From contig CAYUZT010000005.1 in assembly GCA_964449445.1 (NCBI GenBank), forward strand, positions 38,768 through 102,767: a stretch of 64,000 nucleotides of DNA, read 5' to 3'. Made by a program: the position numbers and the translations under genes. The stretch's first letter is position 1; every line of letters begins with the position of its first letter. This document shows, in pieces, positions 52,001 through 57,737 of the stretch. The notes under the pieces were generated by a model. That model was not told the origin of the DNA, did not search any database, and saw only the letters and a list, made by a program, of their open reading frames with translations. This stretch comes from JABFSS01 sp964449445 (GTDB taxonomy: Bacteria; Patescibacteriota; Gracilibacteria; Peribacterales; Peribacteraceae).

Positions 52001-52926
52001 GTAGTCGATCCCCCTCCCCCGCTTCCGCCGCCCCCGCCGCCTCCGCGACTTCCGCCTCCACCACCACTTCCGCTTGGAGCGCTTTCGTGAAGTTGACCGC
52101 CGCCCTGAGGCATCGGCTTTCTACCGGTGCCACTGGCGCGTCCATCGTCACTCACGCGCAGAATGTCTGACGGCAAGTCTCCCCACACGGCCTTGCCGTT
52201 GCGGTAGATGACGATTTGTCCGTCCGTGGGTTTTCCGCCGATCCCCGCGATGGAAGCGACCAGTTGGGTGCGATACTCCGTCGATGTGGGTGCCGAATGC
52301 ACGGCGGTTTTCGTGCGCGCTTCCCGACGATCGGCAATGCGTGCGGCAGAGGAACCGACTGGCGCGGGAGACCCGATCCACTCTGGAAGTGTGCTTGATG
52401 CTGAGGATGTATTTTGTGACGCAATGAGAATACGCGGCTGCACGGATTCTTGAGTAGCGGTCGCAGTCCGAAGCGGCACAGCACGCGGAGCAAGTGGCAG
52501 AACAACCGACCCCGTCATGCTGGAACCGCGCATCAGTCCAAACAGCAGCAGCACCGATGCGACGAGTGTGACCATCGGCCAGCGGGCAGTACGAGTGTGA
52601 GGGACCAAAACCGGTGCGTCCGCGAAAACGGGAACCGCAGGAATCTCGGATACGGTCACAGGCATCGGAGGACTCTCCTTGCGATAGTGCGCGATGTGCC
52701 GCTCCACCTGCGCACGGGAATACCCGGTCACAAGATGCAGGTACTGACGAACAAGTCCGCGGTCTTCCCGGGAAAGATGATCGTAATCCACGTGTGCAAG
52801 AGCACCCCGGACCCACTCCTGTTTTTGAGACCTCTCCGCCCCCGCCATCTCCCCTCCACCGGTCGCATTATCCAGGTGATCCCTGATCATGCGGATGTCC
52901 CGGTGACTGGGAGAAATCTGAGACAT
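43030..52926 (-). CDS. Giant membrane-anchored surface protein of tail-fibre-like repeats
   Basis: 3298 residues, the largest gene in the window. In order: a cytoplasmic domain (about 28-83) with LVRQYLHLVTGYSRAQVERHIAHY, which recalls the N-terminal DNA-binding helix region of transposon integrases; one membrane helix (116-132); a Gly-rich linker (around 300); then some 2300 residues of repeats with motifs NKRVGIGT-x-x-PDTALEIIG, DQLRSSGSLSVQG, GVTYTFPYGDGSASGKV, and AGDTMTGAL. These are like the beta-structured repeats before peptidase S74 domains in tail fibres. A conserved block follows (GDYLTSSSQKGVAM; GADYAEWFE, about 2645), then a helical part, carbohydrate-type beta domains and two Ser/Glu-rich tails (about 3095-3120 and 3209-3285). 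The C-terminus should be outside the cell. No LPxTG motif is seen. Probably an adhesin or fibre. Confidence 0.85.
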   Translation of the reverse strand: MSQISPSHRDIRMIRDHLDNATGGGEMAGAERSQKQEWVRGALAHVDYDHLSREDRGLVRQYLHLVTGYSRAQVERHIAHYRKESPPMPVTVSEIPAVPVFADAPVLVPHTRTARWPMVTLVASVLLLFGLMRGSSMTGSVVLPLAPRAVPLRTATATQESVQPRILIASQNTSSASSTLPEWIGSPAPVGSSAARIADRREARTKTAVHSAPTSTEYRTQLVASIAGIGGKPTDGQIVIYRNGKAVWGDLPSDILRVSDDGRASGTGRKPMPQGGGQLHESAPSGSGGGGGSRGGGGGGGSGGGGSTTNITYVTNNTTTGLSLTDADARYVNVPGDTMTGGLLIQLGNPASTIDVNLLLEVAGSMSGRLIHAQDALNSSGTLLVEGASTFESTVRLSGVTYTFPYGDGSASGKVLKTDGAGNLSWSADNNSGGGSSNFSSGNVITLTSRRYIDAAGDTMTGALTILKAAGSATGNILIVDTKGLIYDGTNKRVGIVKLAPATALDVVGTISGSSLQASALPSCTNLQTGVAGAFACNNALYLATSTGSLKTLFDANYLRTSTGSLKVLFDANYFRTSTGSLKAYLRTLDEARYVNTSGDTMTGTLTARSITASGVLTLTRPVGTGTGNILAIDTKGLIYDGTNKRVGIGITPTYLLHVKDAITTTGQPADLGIILEDSQGTPRRGGFYMGGGDDFVVGAASNHALNIGQNDIARIALPVVSGDNSYSPKINFLTNGDQLPIFFKTTGGTFLGVIKQDTGGNFVYGTSQAGGHYFYTGANGSSTEGTARMTVLSNGNVGIGTTAPGLRLEVTGSGSFGSRLAVGTTYADTALEVIGTASGSKIIALDQLRSSGSLSVQGATVLKGAVTLNSTLRIGGVTYTFPYGDGSASGKVLKTDGAGNLSWSADNNSGGGSSNFSSGNVITLTSRRYIDAAGDTMTGALSILKTAGSSTGNTLIVDTKGLIYDATNKRVGIGTTAPDAALEIIGTASGTQIHALDQLRSSGSLSVQGTTTLKNDLILGGGNINFTETTAIGDGGDAITINSNGTLTVDDILSVQDNNITNVGDIALDTISSDAGTTIGITLGTDAGDDLLIDTNVLVVEGDNNRVGILTTAPDTALEIIGTASGSQIIALDQLRSSGSLSVQGATILKGAVTLNSTLRIGGVTYTFPYGDGSASGKVIKTDGAGNLSWSADNNSGGGSSNFSSGNVITLTSRRYIDAAGDTMTGALTILKAAGSATGNTLIVDTKGLIYDATNKRVGIGTAAPDTALEIIGTASGSQIVALDQLRSSGSLSVQGVTTLKGATTLNSTLNVTGNATFDTTTLFVDSSGDKVGIGTTTPDTALEIIGTTSGSKIIALDQLRSSGSLSVQGATTLKGVVTLLSTLRIGGVTYTFPYGDGSASGKVLKTDGAGNLSWSADATSATSYTAAQGLTLNGTAFKLNATISGSLVRFLTLSGSDVFAKNSLFSSGSLSVEGKTTLQNIVNIASGSLTISRPVGTGTGNILAIDTKGLIYDATNKRVGIMKLAPATALDVVGTISGTTLNISGLNGCTNLQTSATGLVSCNGTTYLTTIGAGQGLTLIGTSALKLSASISGTTLNFATVSGSVFTARNSLVSSGTLMIAGTTTLKQNVTVSGSTTLNRKVGTGTGNILIVDTKGLVYDATNKRVGIGTAAPDASLEIIGTASGSQIIALDQLRSSGSLSVQGNTLLKGTATVNGAATVRGTLSGAALVVMGQGTSSYILGNLGLGTANTAKTKLEVLGSMSGSSLTITSLKSCDTIDTDLNGALVCGSDATAASPVFGSGNVFTLTNSRYVNTGGDTMTGALSILKTAGTGTGNTLIVDTKGLIYDATNKRVGIGTAAPDTALEIIGTASGSQIIALDQLRSSGSLSVQGATTLKNDLILGGGNINFTEGTTIGDGGDALIINSNGTLTVQDILDVSDNAITNVGDIALDTISSDAGTTIGITLGTDAGDDLLIDTNVLVVEGDNNRVGILTTAPDTELEIIGTTSGSKIIALDQLRSSGSLSIQGNTLLKGTATVNGAATVRGSLSGAALQIMGQGTASYILGNFGVGTANTAKTKLEVLGTISGSALTVSGLSAANCDVKSTNGVLSCGTDATGESSTGFGQGLSIANSIVTLNSTISGSLVRFLTVSGSNIYAKNSLFGSGTLSVEGKTTLQNTVTVASGSLTILRPVGTGTGNLLTIDTKGLVYNGTNTRVGIGTATPRTKLEVTGAMSGNSLYIARAFSGAGLSGCWGTANKLVWSGSTQQFGCQADQGGGGITVKVKTANETVNNSATLQNDDHLNFAIGASENWAFTMDLAVDNEDGTTGFKMAMTAPSGARCVTMGKDGNSTTPSIIVGCGVESANLSGLMGGYQTKRVFGSVRNSTNAGTVQLQWAQFSAGAFNTTVFSGSTLLAFKTVGSDLAEIYASHEFLIPGTVVTLDSTLPVGVQASTTAYDPHLMGVVSTQPGLVIGEPVTEGTMVFLALAGRVPVLVSTENGPIQPGDYLTSSSQKGVAMRATKPGMVVGQAMEPYDEEGIGVVMTFIKNTHMSGFDATNSLLSGTGDTLTVHGNLTVTGALLVHGGATFGSLVTIDSATTQSGENLFAITSNVHGTGDTVFRVNAGGDVYADGAFTGGGADYAEWFETAETNMQFGQAVCIDVENERSVHGCTIPGDPNIIGLVSSQKQAAFIGNKFLETEKLSNSKKVLVGLLGQLSADVVVEPDPSSDDGDMLTIRPGDPLAAGSIPGTLKKALPGESSVGVALEGLDPSTGLMTNRAMRKVLISPKNRSLTAEAVSDRVLQTIKDLNIENELKLSLQQAMNQLSATSAFMEPISEEVERQLDMLSVASVNDRLAAIETQLVALSGGFVGHLSANAQDMSIESALRARDIAANSITLEESLTAKNGRFTGDFHVDGIFDAYRIYVPHGIQVDGTLKAGSLETQDATVNGALTLNGELNVTKGITFASGSTLTLHDLVVRGALRANAITIDGLAQFFGDVEIKGQLTVSTRQAGFAEIPASGTAVTVLFDAPFTAQPVVNASPGTPVLYAVSRATSTGFTISVAYPVTETVSFSWTALTVADPTVTIGTAIHAAASSDSSSSDEPSSSSSSAESSISSSSEASSVPQEPIAFPVDSRGVPVSTNLAWNSCINNYPLILADGTRINCWRYRNGYVWEHPDLHISFTYNAEKSMLQIPEGYVIVQEGTENTQDASSSSSTSSETSSETSSVSSETSSEASSSSSQNNSESSSSESSEGSSSSESSEASTSSNSSSSESVSSEASETPLTPVDGGVEGQ
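46920..49890 (-). repeat. Two long near-identical repeats inside the giant gene (46920-47235 and 49590-49890)
   Basis: Both copies encode the same string of segments: NDLILGGGNINFTE, IGDGGDA, NSNGTLTV, TNVGDIALDTISSDAG, GDDLLIDTNVLVVEGDNNRVG. By eye the DNA is nearly the same over about 300 bases. They are 2.67 kb apart in direct orientation. Confidence 0.7.
49171..51725 (-). repeat. Three copies of a 260-bp segment in the giant gene (49171-49432, 50034-50291, 51464-51725)
   Basis: Each copy encodes GLIYD, GDTMTGAL, RRYIDAAGD, ITLTS, NFSSG, the DNNSGGGSS turn, GAGNLSWSA and TFPYGDGSASGKV. The copies differ at only a few positions by eye. A partial copy lies at 48660-48755. Direct repeats of this size favour slippage or recombination that changes fibre length. 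Confidence 0.8.
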
Positions 52927-52974
52927 GGAATCGTGTGGATGTGGGTGAGTGTTTTTGAGCGGGGAAATCTCCAG

Positions 52975-52990
52975 ATGAGCCCGGGCTCAT
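52975..52990. repeat. 16-bp perfect palindrome in the giant gene's leader
   Basis: ATGAGCCCGGGCTCAT lies in the transcribed leader, about 12 bases after the likely transcription start and 48 bases before the ATG. A related palindrome, TGAGCCTGGGCTCA, is at 55163-55176. It could be an operator or, as RNA, a dimer site. Confidence 0.6.
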
Positions 52991-53008
52991 TTGCCGATTA
53001 ATCACATA

Positions 53009-53037
53009 ATTATAGCCGAAAACACCGATTTGGACAA
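53009..53037 (-). promoter_or_regulatory. Promoter of the giant surface-protein gene
   Basis: TTGTCC (53032-53037), 17 bp and a perfect TATAAT (53009-53014). The start codon is 82 bases beyond the -10 box, giving a leader of about 76 bases, unlike the leaderless genes elsewhere in the window. Confidence 0.75.
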
Positions 53038-53133
53038 GAACAATCTCCCTGTCGTTGTGAGACCCGAAATCTCCCCAAAATTAAGGTCAAAAAGAACAAT
53101 TTTGTCCTCTGTTTCCTCTATGCCCTCTTTTCC

Positions 53134-54411
53134 TCATTTCTTCTTTTTGCCCGTCAGCACCTCCACTGCCACCACCAACTGCACGTCTTTTTTCCAATCC
53201 CACTCTGCACCGATGTCTGTCTTGGGAGGATCCTCGGGTACCACCTTGGGAAGCTCCACGATGATGTCTGGTTGCACACCTTCCTTCCCTAAATTTTTCC
53301 CCGATGGAGTCAGCCACCGCGCGACCGTCACGCGCAGACTCGCGCCGCCCGGCAGATCGACCACTTCCTGCACCGTGCCCTTCCCAAAACTCTTCACGCC
53401 GACGATCGTCGCGCGCTTGTGATCCTGAAGCGCGCCGGCGACGATTTCGGACGCCGATGCCGTCGCTTCATTCTGGAGAATGATCAGGGGGATATCGGGG
53501 AGGATCGCTTTTCCACTCACTTCCTGCGTATTCGGGAGACCCTGACGTCTCTCAACGGTGACGACGGCACCTTTGCTGAGGAAGAGCGATGCAAGATCGA
53601 CTGCTCCTTCCAAGTATCCGCCGCCGTTATTGCGCAAATCGAGGATAATGCCGTCGCTGTGCCGGGTTTTGAAGGTTTGGAGTTCTTTCTTCAACTCGGC
53701 AATGGAACTCTCGCCAAACTGATTCAAGGCAACGTATCCGAAGGTTTTACCACCAGTCACAATAAAATGTGGTTCGACGCTTGGGATGTGAATCGCCTCG
53801 CGTTTGATGGTGAAATCCAACTGGCCACTTTGTTCACGGAATACCCGGATACGGACCGTTGTTCCTTTGGGACCGCGAATATGGCTGACCACCTGAGAAA
53901 GGCTCCAGCCCTCAACCGATTGTCCGTCGACTTCAACAATGATGTCCTTAGCCCGTATGCCTGCACGCTCGGCGGGAGATCTTTTGAGGGGGGTCACGAC
54001 GATGATAGCGTCATCACGAACCGTCAGTTCCGCACCGATCCCTTCCAGATTGCCCGCGAGTCCTTCGCGGAATTCCGTGTTCTCCTTGGGATCCATAAAT
54101 ACCGTATAGGGATCGCCAACGGCCCGGGCGAGCCCTTCGGCAGCGCCGTACACGAGCGGTGTCACCTGCAATTTCTCGGGCTCGATGTACTGCTCCGCGA
54201 GCTTGTCCCACACGTCCCAGACGAGAGAAATATCGACATCACGACGTGGATTGCTGACGGTAATGCCGCTCGCTGAGGCCCCGGGCTGGATGAGGGATGA
54301 TGACGAACCGATGATGACGTTGTCATTCCCCTGGCGTTCATGCATGACGCCAAGCTGCCAACCGAGCAAAAGCAGTAATAAACCTGCGGCAAGACGACTG
54401 AGAGAGCGCAT
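53134..54411 (-). CDS. ctpA: C-terminal processing peptidase (S41 family)
   Basis: 425 residues. An N-terminal membrane helix or signal peptide (RLAAGLLLLLLGWQLGV) is followed by a short helical segment, a PDZ domain (about 118-203, with AGIRAKDIIVEVDGQSVEG), and the S41 domain. The catalytic serine is in NEATASASEIVAGAL (Ser321) and the lysine in SFGKGTVQE (Lys344); LDLRNNGGGYLEGAV is the conserved Gly-rich strand. It cleaves proteins from their C-termini in the cell envelope. The start at 54411 is chosen; the frame before it reads through a word-repeat hairpin. It is divergent from the DUF1858-HesB gene. Confidence 0.92.
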   Translation of the reverse strand: MRSLSRLAAGLLLLLLGWQLGVMHERQGNDNVIIGSSSSLIQPGASASGITVSNPRRDVDISLVWDVWDKLAEQYIEPEKLQVTPLVYGAAEGLARAVGDPYTVFMDPKENTEFREGLAGNLEGIGAELTVRDDAIIVVTPLKRSPAERAGIRAKDIIVEVDGQSVEGWSLSQVVSHIRGPKGTTVRIRVFREQSGQLDFTIKREAIHIPSVEPHFIVTGGKTFGYVALNQFGESSIAELKKELQTFKTRHSDGIILDLRNNGGGYLEGAVDLASLFLSKGAVVTVERRQGLPNTQEVSGKAILPDIPLIILQNEATASASEIVAGALQDHKRATIVGVKSFGKGTVQEVVDLPGGASLRVTVARWLTPSGKNLGKEGVQPDIIVELPKVVPEDPPKTDIGAEWDWKKDVQLVVAVEVLTGKKKK

Positions 54412-54433
54412 GAGCACAGGAGAAATGTACAAC

Positions 54434-54510
54434 GGACAGAGGACAACGGACAGTGATCTGGGGGAGAATATTGTCATATTTCTGTCCTCTGTACTCTGTC
54501 CTCTGTACTC
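54434..54510. repeat. Word-repeat hairpin (CTGTCCTCTGT family) between ctpA and the DUF1858-HesB gene
   Basis: GGACAGAGGACAACGGACAG (54434-54453) faces several copies of CTGTCCTCTGT or CTGTACTCTGT (54482-54510). They pair imperfectly in several registers. The same words occur at 41549-41575 (inside rmlA), 55183-55207 and 55624-55655. Confidence 0.75.
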
Positions 54511-54532
54511 TGCCTATTGTTGATTATCCCCT

Positions 54533-55144
54533 ATGTGCGCCAAAAGAACGTCACAGAAGCGGCTCGCAGCGGACATCTCTGGCATCCACCGCCAGATGCC
54601 CATCCAGGAAATCGTCACGTTTATTCCCGAAGCGAAGAATGTCCTGGCCGAGTACGGGCTCCACTGCTTCTCGTGCGCGGGCAGTGAATTCGAAACCCTC
54701 GGGGACGGCTGTCTCGGCCATGGATTTTCGGACGAGGAAATCGATGAGCTTGTGGATGACTTGAATCAGATGCTCAGAGACATGCCATCGCGTCCCGAAG
54801 TTCTCACGCTCACGCTCTCTGCCGCACGCGCAATCAAGAACGTCGCGGATGCCGAAGATCGGAAAGGCGAAGGCCTCGCAGTGATCGCCGATGCCACCGG
54901 CGGCTTCTGTATGGAATTTCGCAAAAAGCCGGACCCGGGGGAGAAGATTTTCACGCATCAGGAAGAACAGGGCGTACAGATCTTCGCATCACTGTTGACG
55001 CTCAAGAGGATCGGCGGCTCGACGATCGATTTCCGGGAAGGCCGGTTCAAGTTAGACCTTCCAGAGGACGTCCAAATGGACAGCTGCGGCTGCGGGGACG
55101 GCGGGTGCGGATGCGAAGAAAAACCGCATATGGAAGCCAAATGA
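54533..55144 (+). CDS. DUF1858 - HesB/IscA-like fusion protein
   Basis: 203 residues made of two parts. Residues about 18-75 are a DUF1858 domain, with the two cysteines of HCFSCAG, the later GDGCLGHG motif and an ETLGDGC turn. Residues about 88-190 resemble an A-type iron-sulfur carrier (HesB/IscA), starting LTLTLSAARAIKNV, with a C-terminal Cys-rich tail CGCGDGGCGC at the place of the usual C-x-C ligand pair. The first internal Cys ligand is probably Cys123 in GGFCMEF. The fusion suggests a role in cluster transfer or redox control and matches the Suf genes elsewhere. DUF1858 proteins are usually alone or joined to hybrid-cluster or DUF542 proteins. Confidence 0.82.
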   Translation: MCAKRTSQKRLAADISGIHRQMPIQEIVTFIPEAKNVLAEYGLHCFSCAGSEFETLGDGCLGHGFSDEEIDELVDDLNQMLRDMPSRPEVLTLTLSAARAIKNVADAEDRKGEGLAVIADATGGFCMEFRKKPDPGEKIFTHQEEQGVQIFASLLTLKRIGGSTIDFREGRFKLDLPEDVQMDSCGCGDGGCGCEEKPHMEAK

Positions 55145-55162
55145 GCCTAGAAATAGGACAAA

Positions 55163-55208
55163 TGAGCCTGGGCTCAGGCAAAAGAGGACAGAGGACAACG
55201 GACAGTGG
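55163..55208. repeat. Palindrome and word-repeat cluster after the DUF1858-HesB gene
   Basis: TGAGCCTGGGCTCA (55163-55176) is followed by GGACAGAGGACAACGGACAG-type words (to about 55207). The first matches the giant gene's leader palindrome, the second the hairpin at 54434. Confidence 0.6.
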
Positions 55209-55258
55209 CCAGAGTAAAGCTTAATTGACATAGAACATGTTGAGGGCAAAATGCTTGC

Positions 55259-55615
55259 ATGCCAAAAGAAAGCCCTCTCGTAACCAAGAGCTACACTTTC
55301 TCGCTCGCAATAATAAAACTTTGCACAAAACTTCAAGCCGCAAAGCAATTTGTGATTGCCAAGCAGTTGCTGAGTTCTGGAACAAGTGTAGGTGCAAATA
55401 TTGAAGAGGCGACACAAGCCACCACGAAACCGGACTTTATTTCTAAGATTTCTATTTCTCTAAAGGAGGCTCATGAAACGCGATATTGGTTAAGGCTGGT
55501 GAGGGATTCTGGAATCCTCCCTGCGTCTGAGACGACAATCAAGCAATTGATTGAAGACATACATGAAATTATTCGCATGCTTGTAGCAAGTCTGAAAACT
55601 GCGCGCTCTCGCTAA
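55259..55615 (+). CDS. Four-helix-bundle protein (23S rRNA intervening-sequence protein family)
   Basis: 118 residues. The N-terminal half has SLAIIKLCTKLQAAKQFVIAKQLLSSGTSVGANIEEA, the conserved core of this family (usually LxxQLxRSAxSIxANIAEG); the C-terminal half has SLKEAHETRYWLRLVRDSG, matching the SxxEAxEtxYwLxla motif. The fold is a four-helix bundle forming pentamers. Members are encoded in 23S rRNA insertions of some bacteria and widely as free-standing genes; their function is unknown. It stands between two word-repeat clusters. The upstream TTGACA has no good -10 box at proper distance. Confidence 0.87.
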   Translation: MPKESPLVTKSYTFSLAIIKLCTKLQAAKQFVIAKQLLSSGTSVGANIEEATQATTKPDFISKISISLKEAHETRYWLRLVRDSGILPASETTIKQLIEDIHEIIRMLVASLKTARSR

Positions 55616-55623
55616 TATCATTT

Positions 55624-55655
55624 TCTGTCCACTGTCCTCTGTACTCTGTCCTCTA
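55624..55655. repeat. Word-repeat copy (CTGTCCTCTGT family) before the RNase H gene
   Basis: Three to four copies of CTGTCCNCTGT/CTGTACTCTGT words run up to a TATAAT that overlaps the ATG of the RNase H gene. The complementary words at 55183-55207 could pair with them across the four-helix-bundle gene. Confidence 0.6.
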
Positions 55656-55657
55656 TA

Positions 55658-56239
55658 ATGTTTCGTCTTCCGCCTTCTCTTGAGCACCGCCTTCGACAGG
55701 CATTCCCCAGAGAGAGGGATCTTGAACGGTTTGTAGTGGATACATTGGAAGAAGCTTTAACAAGTCAGGACACAGGGAATCATCATCTACCAGATGCCAT
55801 TGGCGGCACATTGCACCTGTTTACGGACGGTGGTTCCCGCGGCAATCCCGGCCAAGCTGCTATTGGATGCATTCTCATTGATCCCTCTCGCGGCGTCACA
55901 CTCAAAGAACATGCGGAGGCAATTGGGATCGAAACGAACAATGTTGCCGAATATCGCGCACTGATCGAAGGATTGAAGATCGCGCTGCGCTACCGGCCCA
56001 ATCGCCTGATCTGCCATTTGGATTCAGAGTTAATCGTCAAACAACTTAACGGCGAATATCGGGTGAAGATGCCCACATTGCAGCCCCTCGTGGATGAAAT
56101 CCGGCAGCTGACCATGGATCTCCCCGATGTCGTCTTTCAGCACATTCCGCGCGAAGACAACTGGCGGGCGGATGAGTTGGTCAATAAAGCGTTGGATGAA
56201 CAACCCACACCGCCGTACCACAGACAAAATAATGAATGA
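55658..56239 (+). CDS. RNase HI-like protein with an N-terminal extension
   Basis: 193 residues. The RNase H1 active site is complete: Asp57 (LFTDGGSRGNPG), Glu98 (TNNVAEYRALIEGL), Asp122 (HLDSELIVKQL) and Asp172 (REDNWRADELVN). It lacks the basic protrusion of E. coli RnhA, as do the short archaeal-type (RnhA-like) enzymes. The first 45 residues are an extra helical part. It degrades RNA in RNA-DNA hybrids. The ATG at 55658 overlaps a TATAAT, so if that box is a true -10, translation must begin further on or transcription upstream; a GTG 27 codons in is a fallback. Confidence 0.88.
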   Translation: MFRLPPSLEHRLRQAFPRERDLERFVVDTLEEALTSQDTGNHHLPDAIGGTLHLFTDGGSRGNPGQAAIGCILIDPSRGVTLKEHAEAIGIETNNVAEYRALIEGLKIALRYRPNRLICHLDSELIVKQLNGEYRVKMPTLQPLVDEIRQLTMDLPDVVFQHIPREDNWRADELVNKALDEQPTPPYHRQNNE

Positions 56240-56274
56240 TAAATGATTAAGGAATTATATAATTTAATAACGTT

Positions 56275-56291
56275 GGAAGTTATGAACTTCC
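56275..56291. repeat. Small hairpin in the RNase H-vanW gap, inside a larger word-repeat structure
   Basis: GGAAGTT-ATG-AACTTCC (56275-56291). Around it, 56233-56254 (AATGATAAATGATTAAGGAA) pairs imperfectly with 56288-56312 (TTCCTTGATCATTAATCATT). It likely ends the RNase H transcript. Confidence 0.6.
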
Positions 56292-56326
56292 TTGATCATT
56301 AATCATTAGTCATTGATCATGCTGGC

Positions 56327-57733
56327 ATGCATCGCGTCCTTGGCTTCGTTGGCTTCGTTGGCATCCTCGGCTTCTTTTCGACGACAACAATTCCTGCTGC
56401 CAACGCCGCCTCTTCCCTCACCTACCGCTACCAACACTTCCTTTTCACAATCAACCCCGCAGAGCACCGCGAATGGCGCTCGCCAAAGGAAACGTGGACG
56501 ATGAACGGAATCGCATTCACGCCTCCCGCGCAGTGGCGTGTGGATGGCGATACTGTGCCTCCACTGCCTGCGGGAGTGCAGCGCCAGGAGGCTTTTGCGT
56601 GGAACCGAAGCGCTATCCGGTCGACGCTGCAAAAAGTCATCGGTGCCGCACTGGAGCGCCCTGCGGGCCGCGTGGCGATCCGCCGCAACGAGAAGAATGA
56701 GGTGATGTTTGATGGCGTCGGCCTCACGGGACGTGCCGTCGATTTCGACCAGGCCGTCAGCCTGACCATGCGTGCTCTGGAAGAAAACCTGACGGATATC
56801 TCTCTGCCGGTGACGGAAACACAACCCGACATATTGGTCGATGATGTGGAACTGCTCACGCAGGGCATTACGGAGGTCGTCACTATTGGGGAATCGGAAT
56901 TCACAGGGTCGCCGGTGAACCGCCGGTTCAATATCGGCGTGGGATTGAGCAAGTTCAACGGAACGCTGATCCCGGCAGGCGCAGTGTTCTCCTTTAATAC
57001 CGTCCTCGGCAAAGTAGACGGCAGCACGGGATATCGGAAAGAACTCGTGATTAAGGGGGACCGGACAGAGCCCGACTACGGCGGCGGTTTGTGCCAGATT
57101 TCCACGACTGCCTACCGGGGCGTATGGGAGTACGGTTTCCCTATCCTGAAGCGCAAAAATCACAGTTACTCGGTCCGCTACTACTTCCCATCGGGCACCG
57201 ATGCCACCGTGTATCCTGGCTCGGTCGACATGGTGTTTCATAATGATCTTGCAAGCGCACTGCTGATCCAGACGCACCAGGAAAATAATCGCGCGTACTT
57301 CATCTACTACGGCACGCGCGATACGCGCCTCGCCGAAATTTTCGGGCCCTTTATTTACGACCGCACGGCTCCGCCGCCGGATAAGATCGAACTGACGACC
57401 GATCTTCCTCCCGGGGAGAAGAAAAAATTGAATGAGCGCGTGCCGGGCCTCAAGGCCCAGTGGTACCGCTACGTCCAACCTGTCGCGGGTTCCGGAGCCG
57501 TGGAACCCGTCTATTCCCACTACGAAGCCCGCCCGCTCTTTACCGCCGTCGGCGTCGCGGAGCTCCCTCCGGGATATTCGCCTAAAGGAGGTGACACGGC
57601 AACATTTACAGAAGACACAACTGACCCCGGACCGGCAGTTCCGTCGGAAGAATCATCTGCATCATCATTCACCAGAGCCAGACCAGTCACTCTGCCCGTA
57701 AAACCTTCGACGCGGAGGCGAGTGCAACCCTGA
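56327..57733 (+). CDS. VanW family protein
   Basis: 468 residues. A signal peptide (FVGFVGILGFF... with cleavage after IPAANA) is followed by a domain of about 140 residues and the VanW domain. The latter is recognisable by EFTGSPVNRRFNIGVGLSKFNGTLIPAGAVFSFN and GGGLCQISTTAYRGVWE. The tail is Pro/Ser-rich and basic. VanW proteins occur with glycopeptide-resistance genes and in many envelope loci; their activity is unknown. Part of the signal peptide is encoded by a dispersed repeat word shared with the PBP gene. The end is four bases from the convergent recO end. Confidence 0.88.
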   Translation: MHRVLGFVGFVGILGFFSTTTIPAANAASSLTYRYQHFLFTINPAEHREWRSPKETWTMNGIAFTPPAQWRVDGDTVPPLPAGVQRQEAFAWNRSAIRSTLQKVIGAALERPAGRVAIRRNEKNEVMFDGVGLTGRAVDFDQAVSLTMRALEENLTDISLPVTETQPDILVDDVELLTQGITEVVTIGESEFTGSPVNRRFNIGVGLSKFNGTLIPAGAVFSFNTVLGKVDGSTGYRKELVIKGDRTEPDYGGGLCQISTTAYRGVWEYGFPILKRKNHSYSVRYYFPSGTDATVYPGSVDMVFHNDLASALLIQTHQENNRAYFIYYGTRDTRLAEIFGPFIYDRTAPPPDKIELTTDLPPGEKKKLNERVPGLKAQWYRYVQPVAGSGAVEPVYSHYEARPLFTAVGVAELPPGYSPKGGDTATFTEDTTDPGPAVPSEESSASSFTRARPVTLPVKPSTRRRVQP

Positions 57734-57737
57734 ACGT

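Noticed and set aside
43030..52926. A prophage, based on tail-fibre-like repeats in the giant protein
   Set aside because: No capsid, terminase, portal or lysis genes are near; the protein has its own membrane anchor and similar proteins are typical of CPR genomes.
54434..55655. Repeated CTGTCCTCTGT words as a CRISPR array
   Set aside because: The words are short, directly adjoining and self-complementary, with no spacers of constant length and no cas genes in the window.
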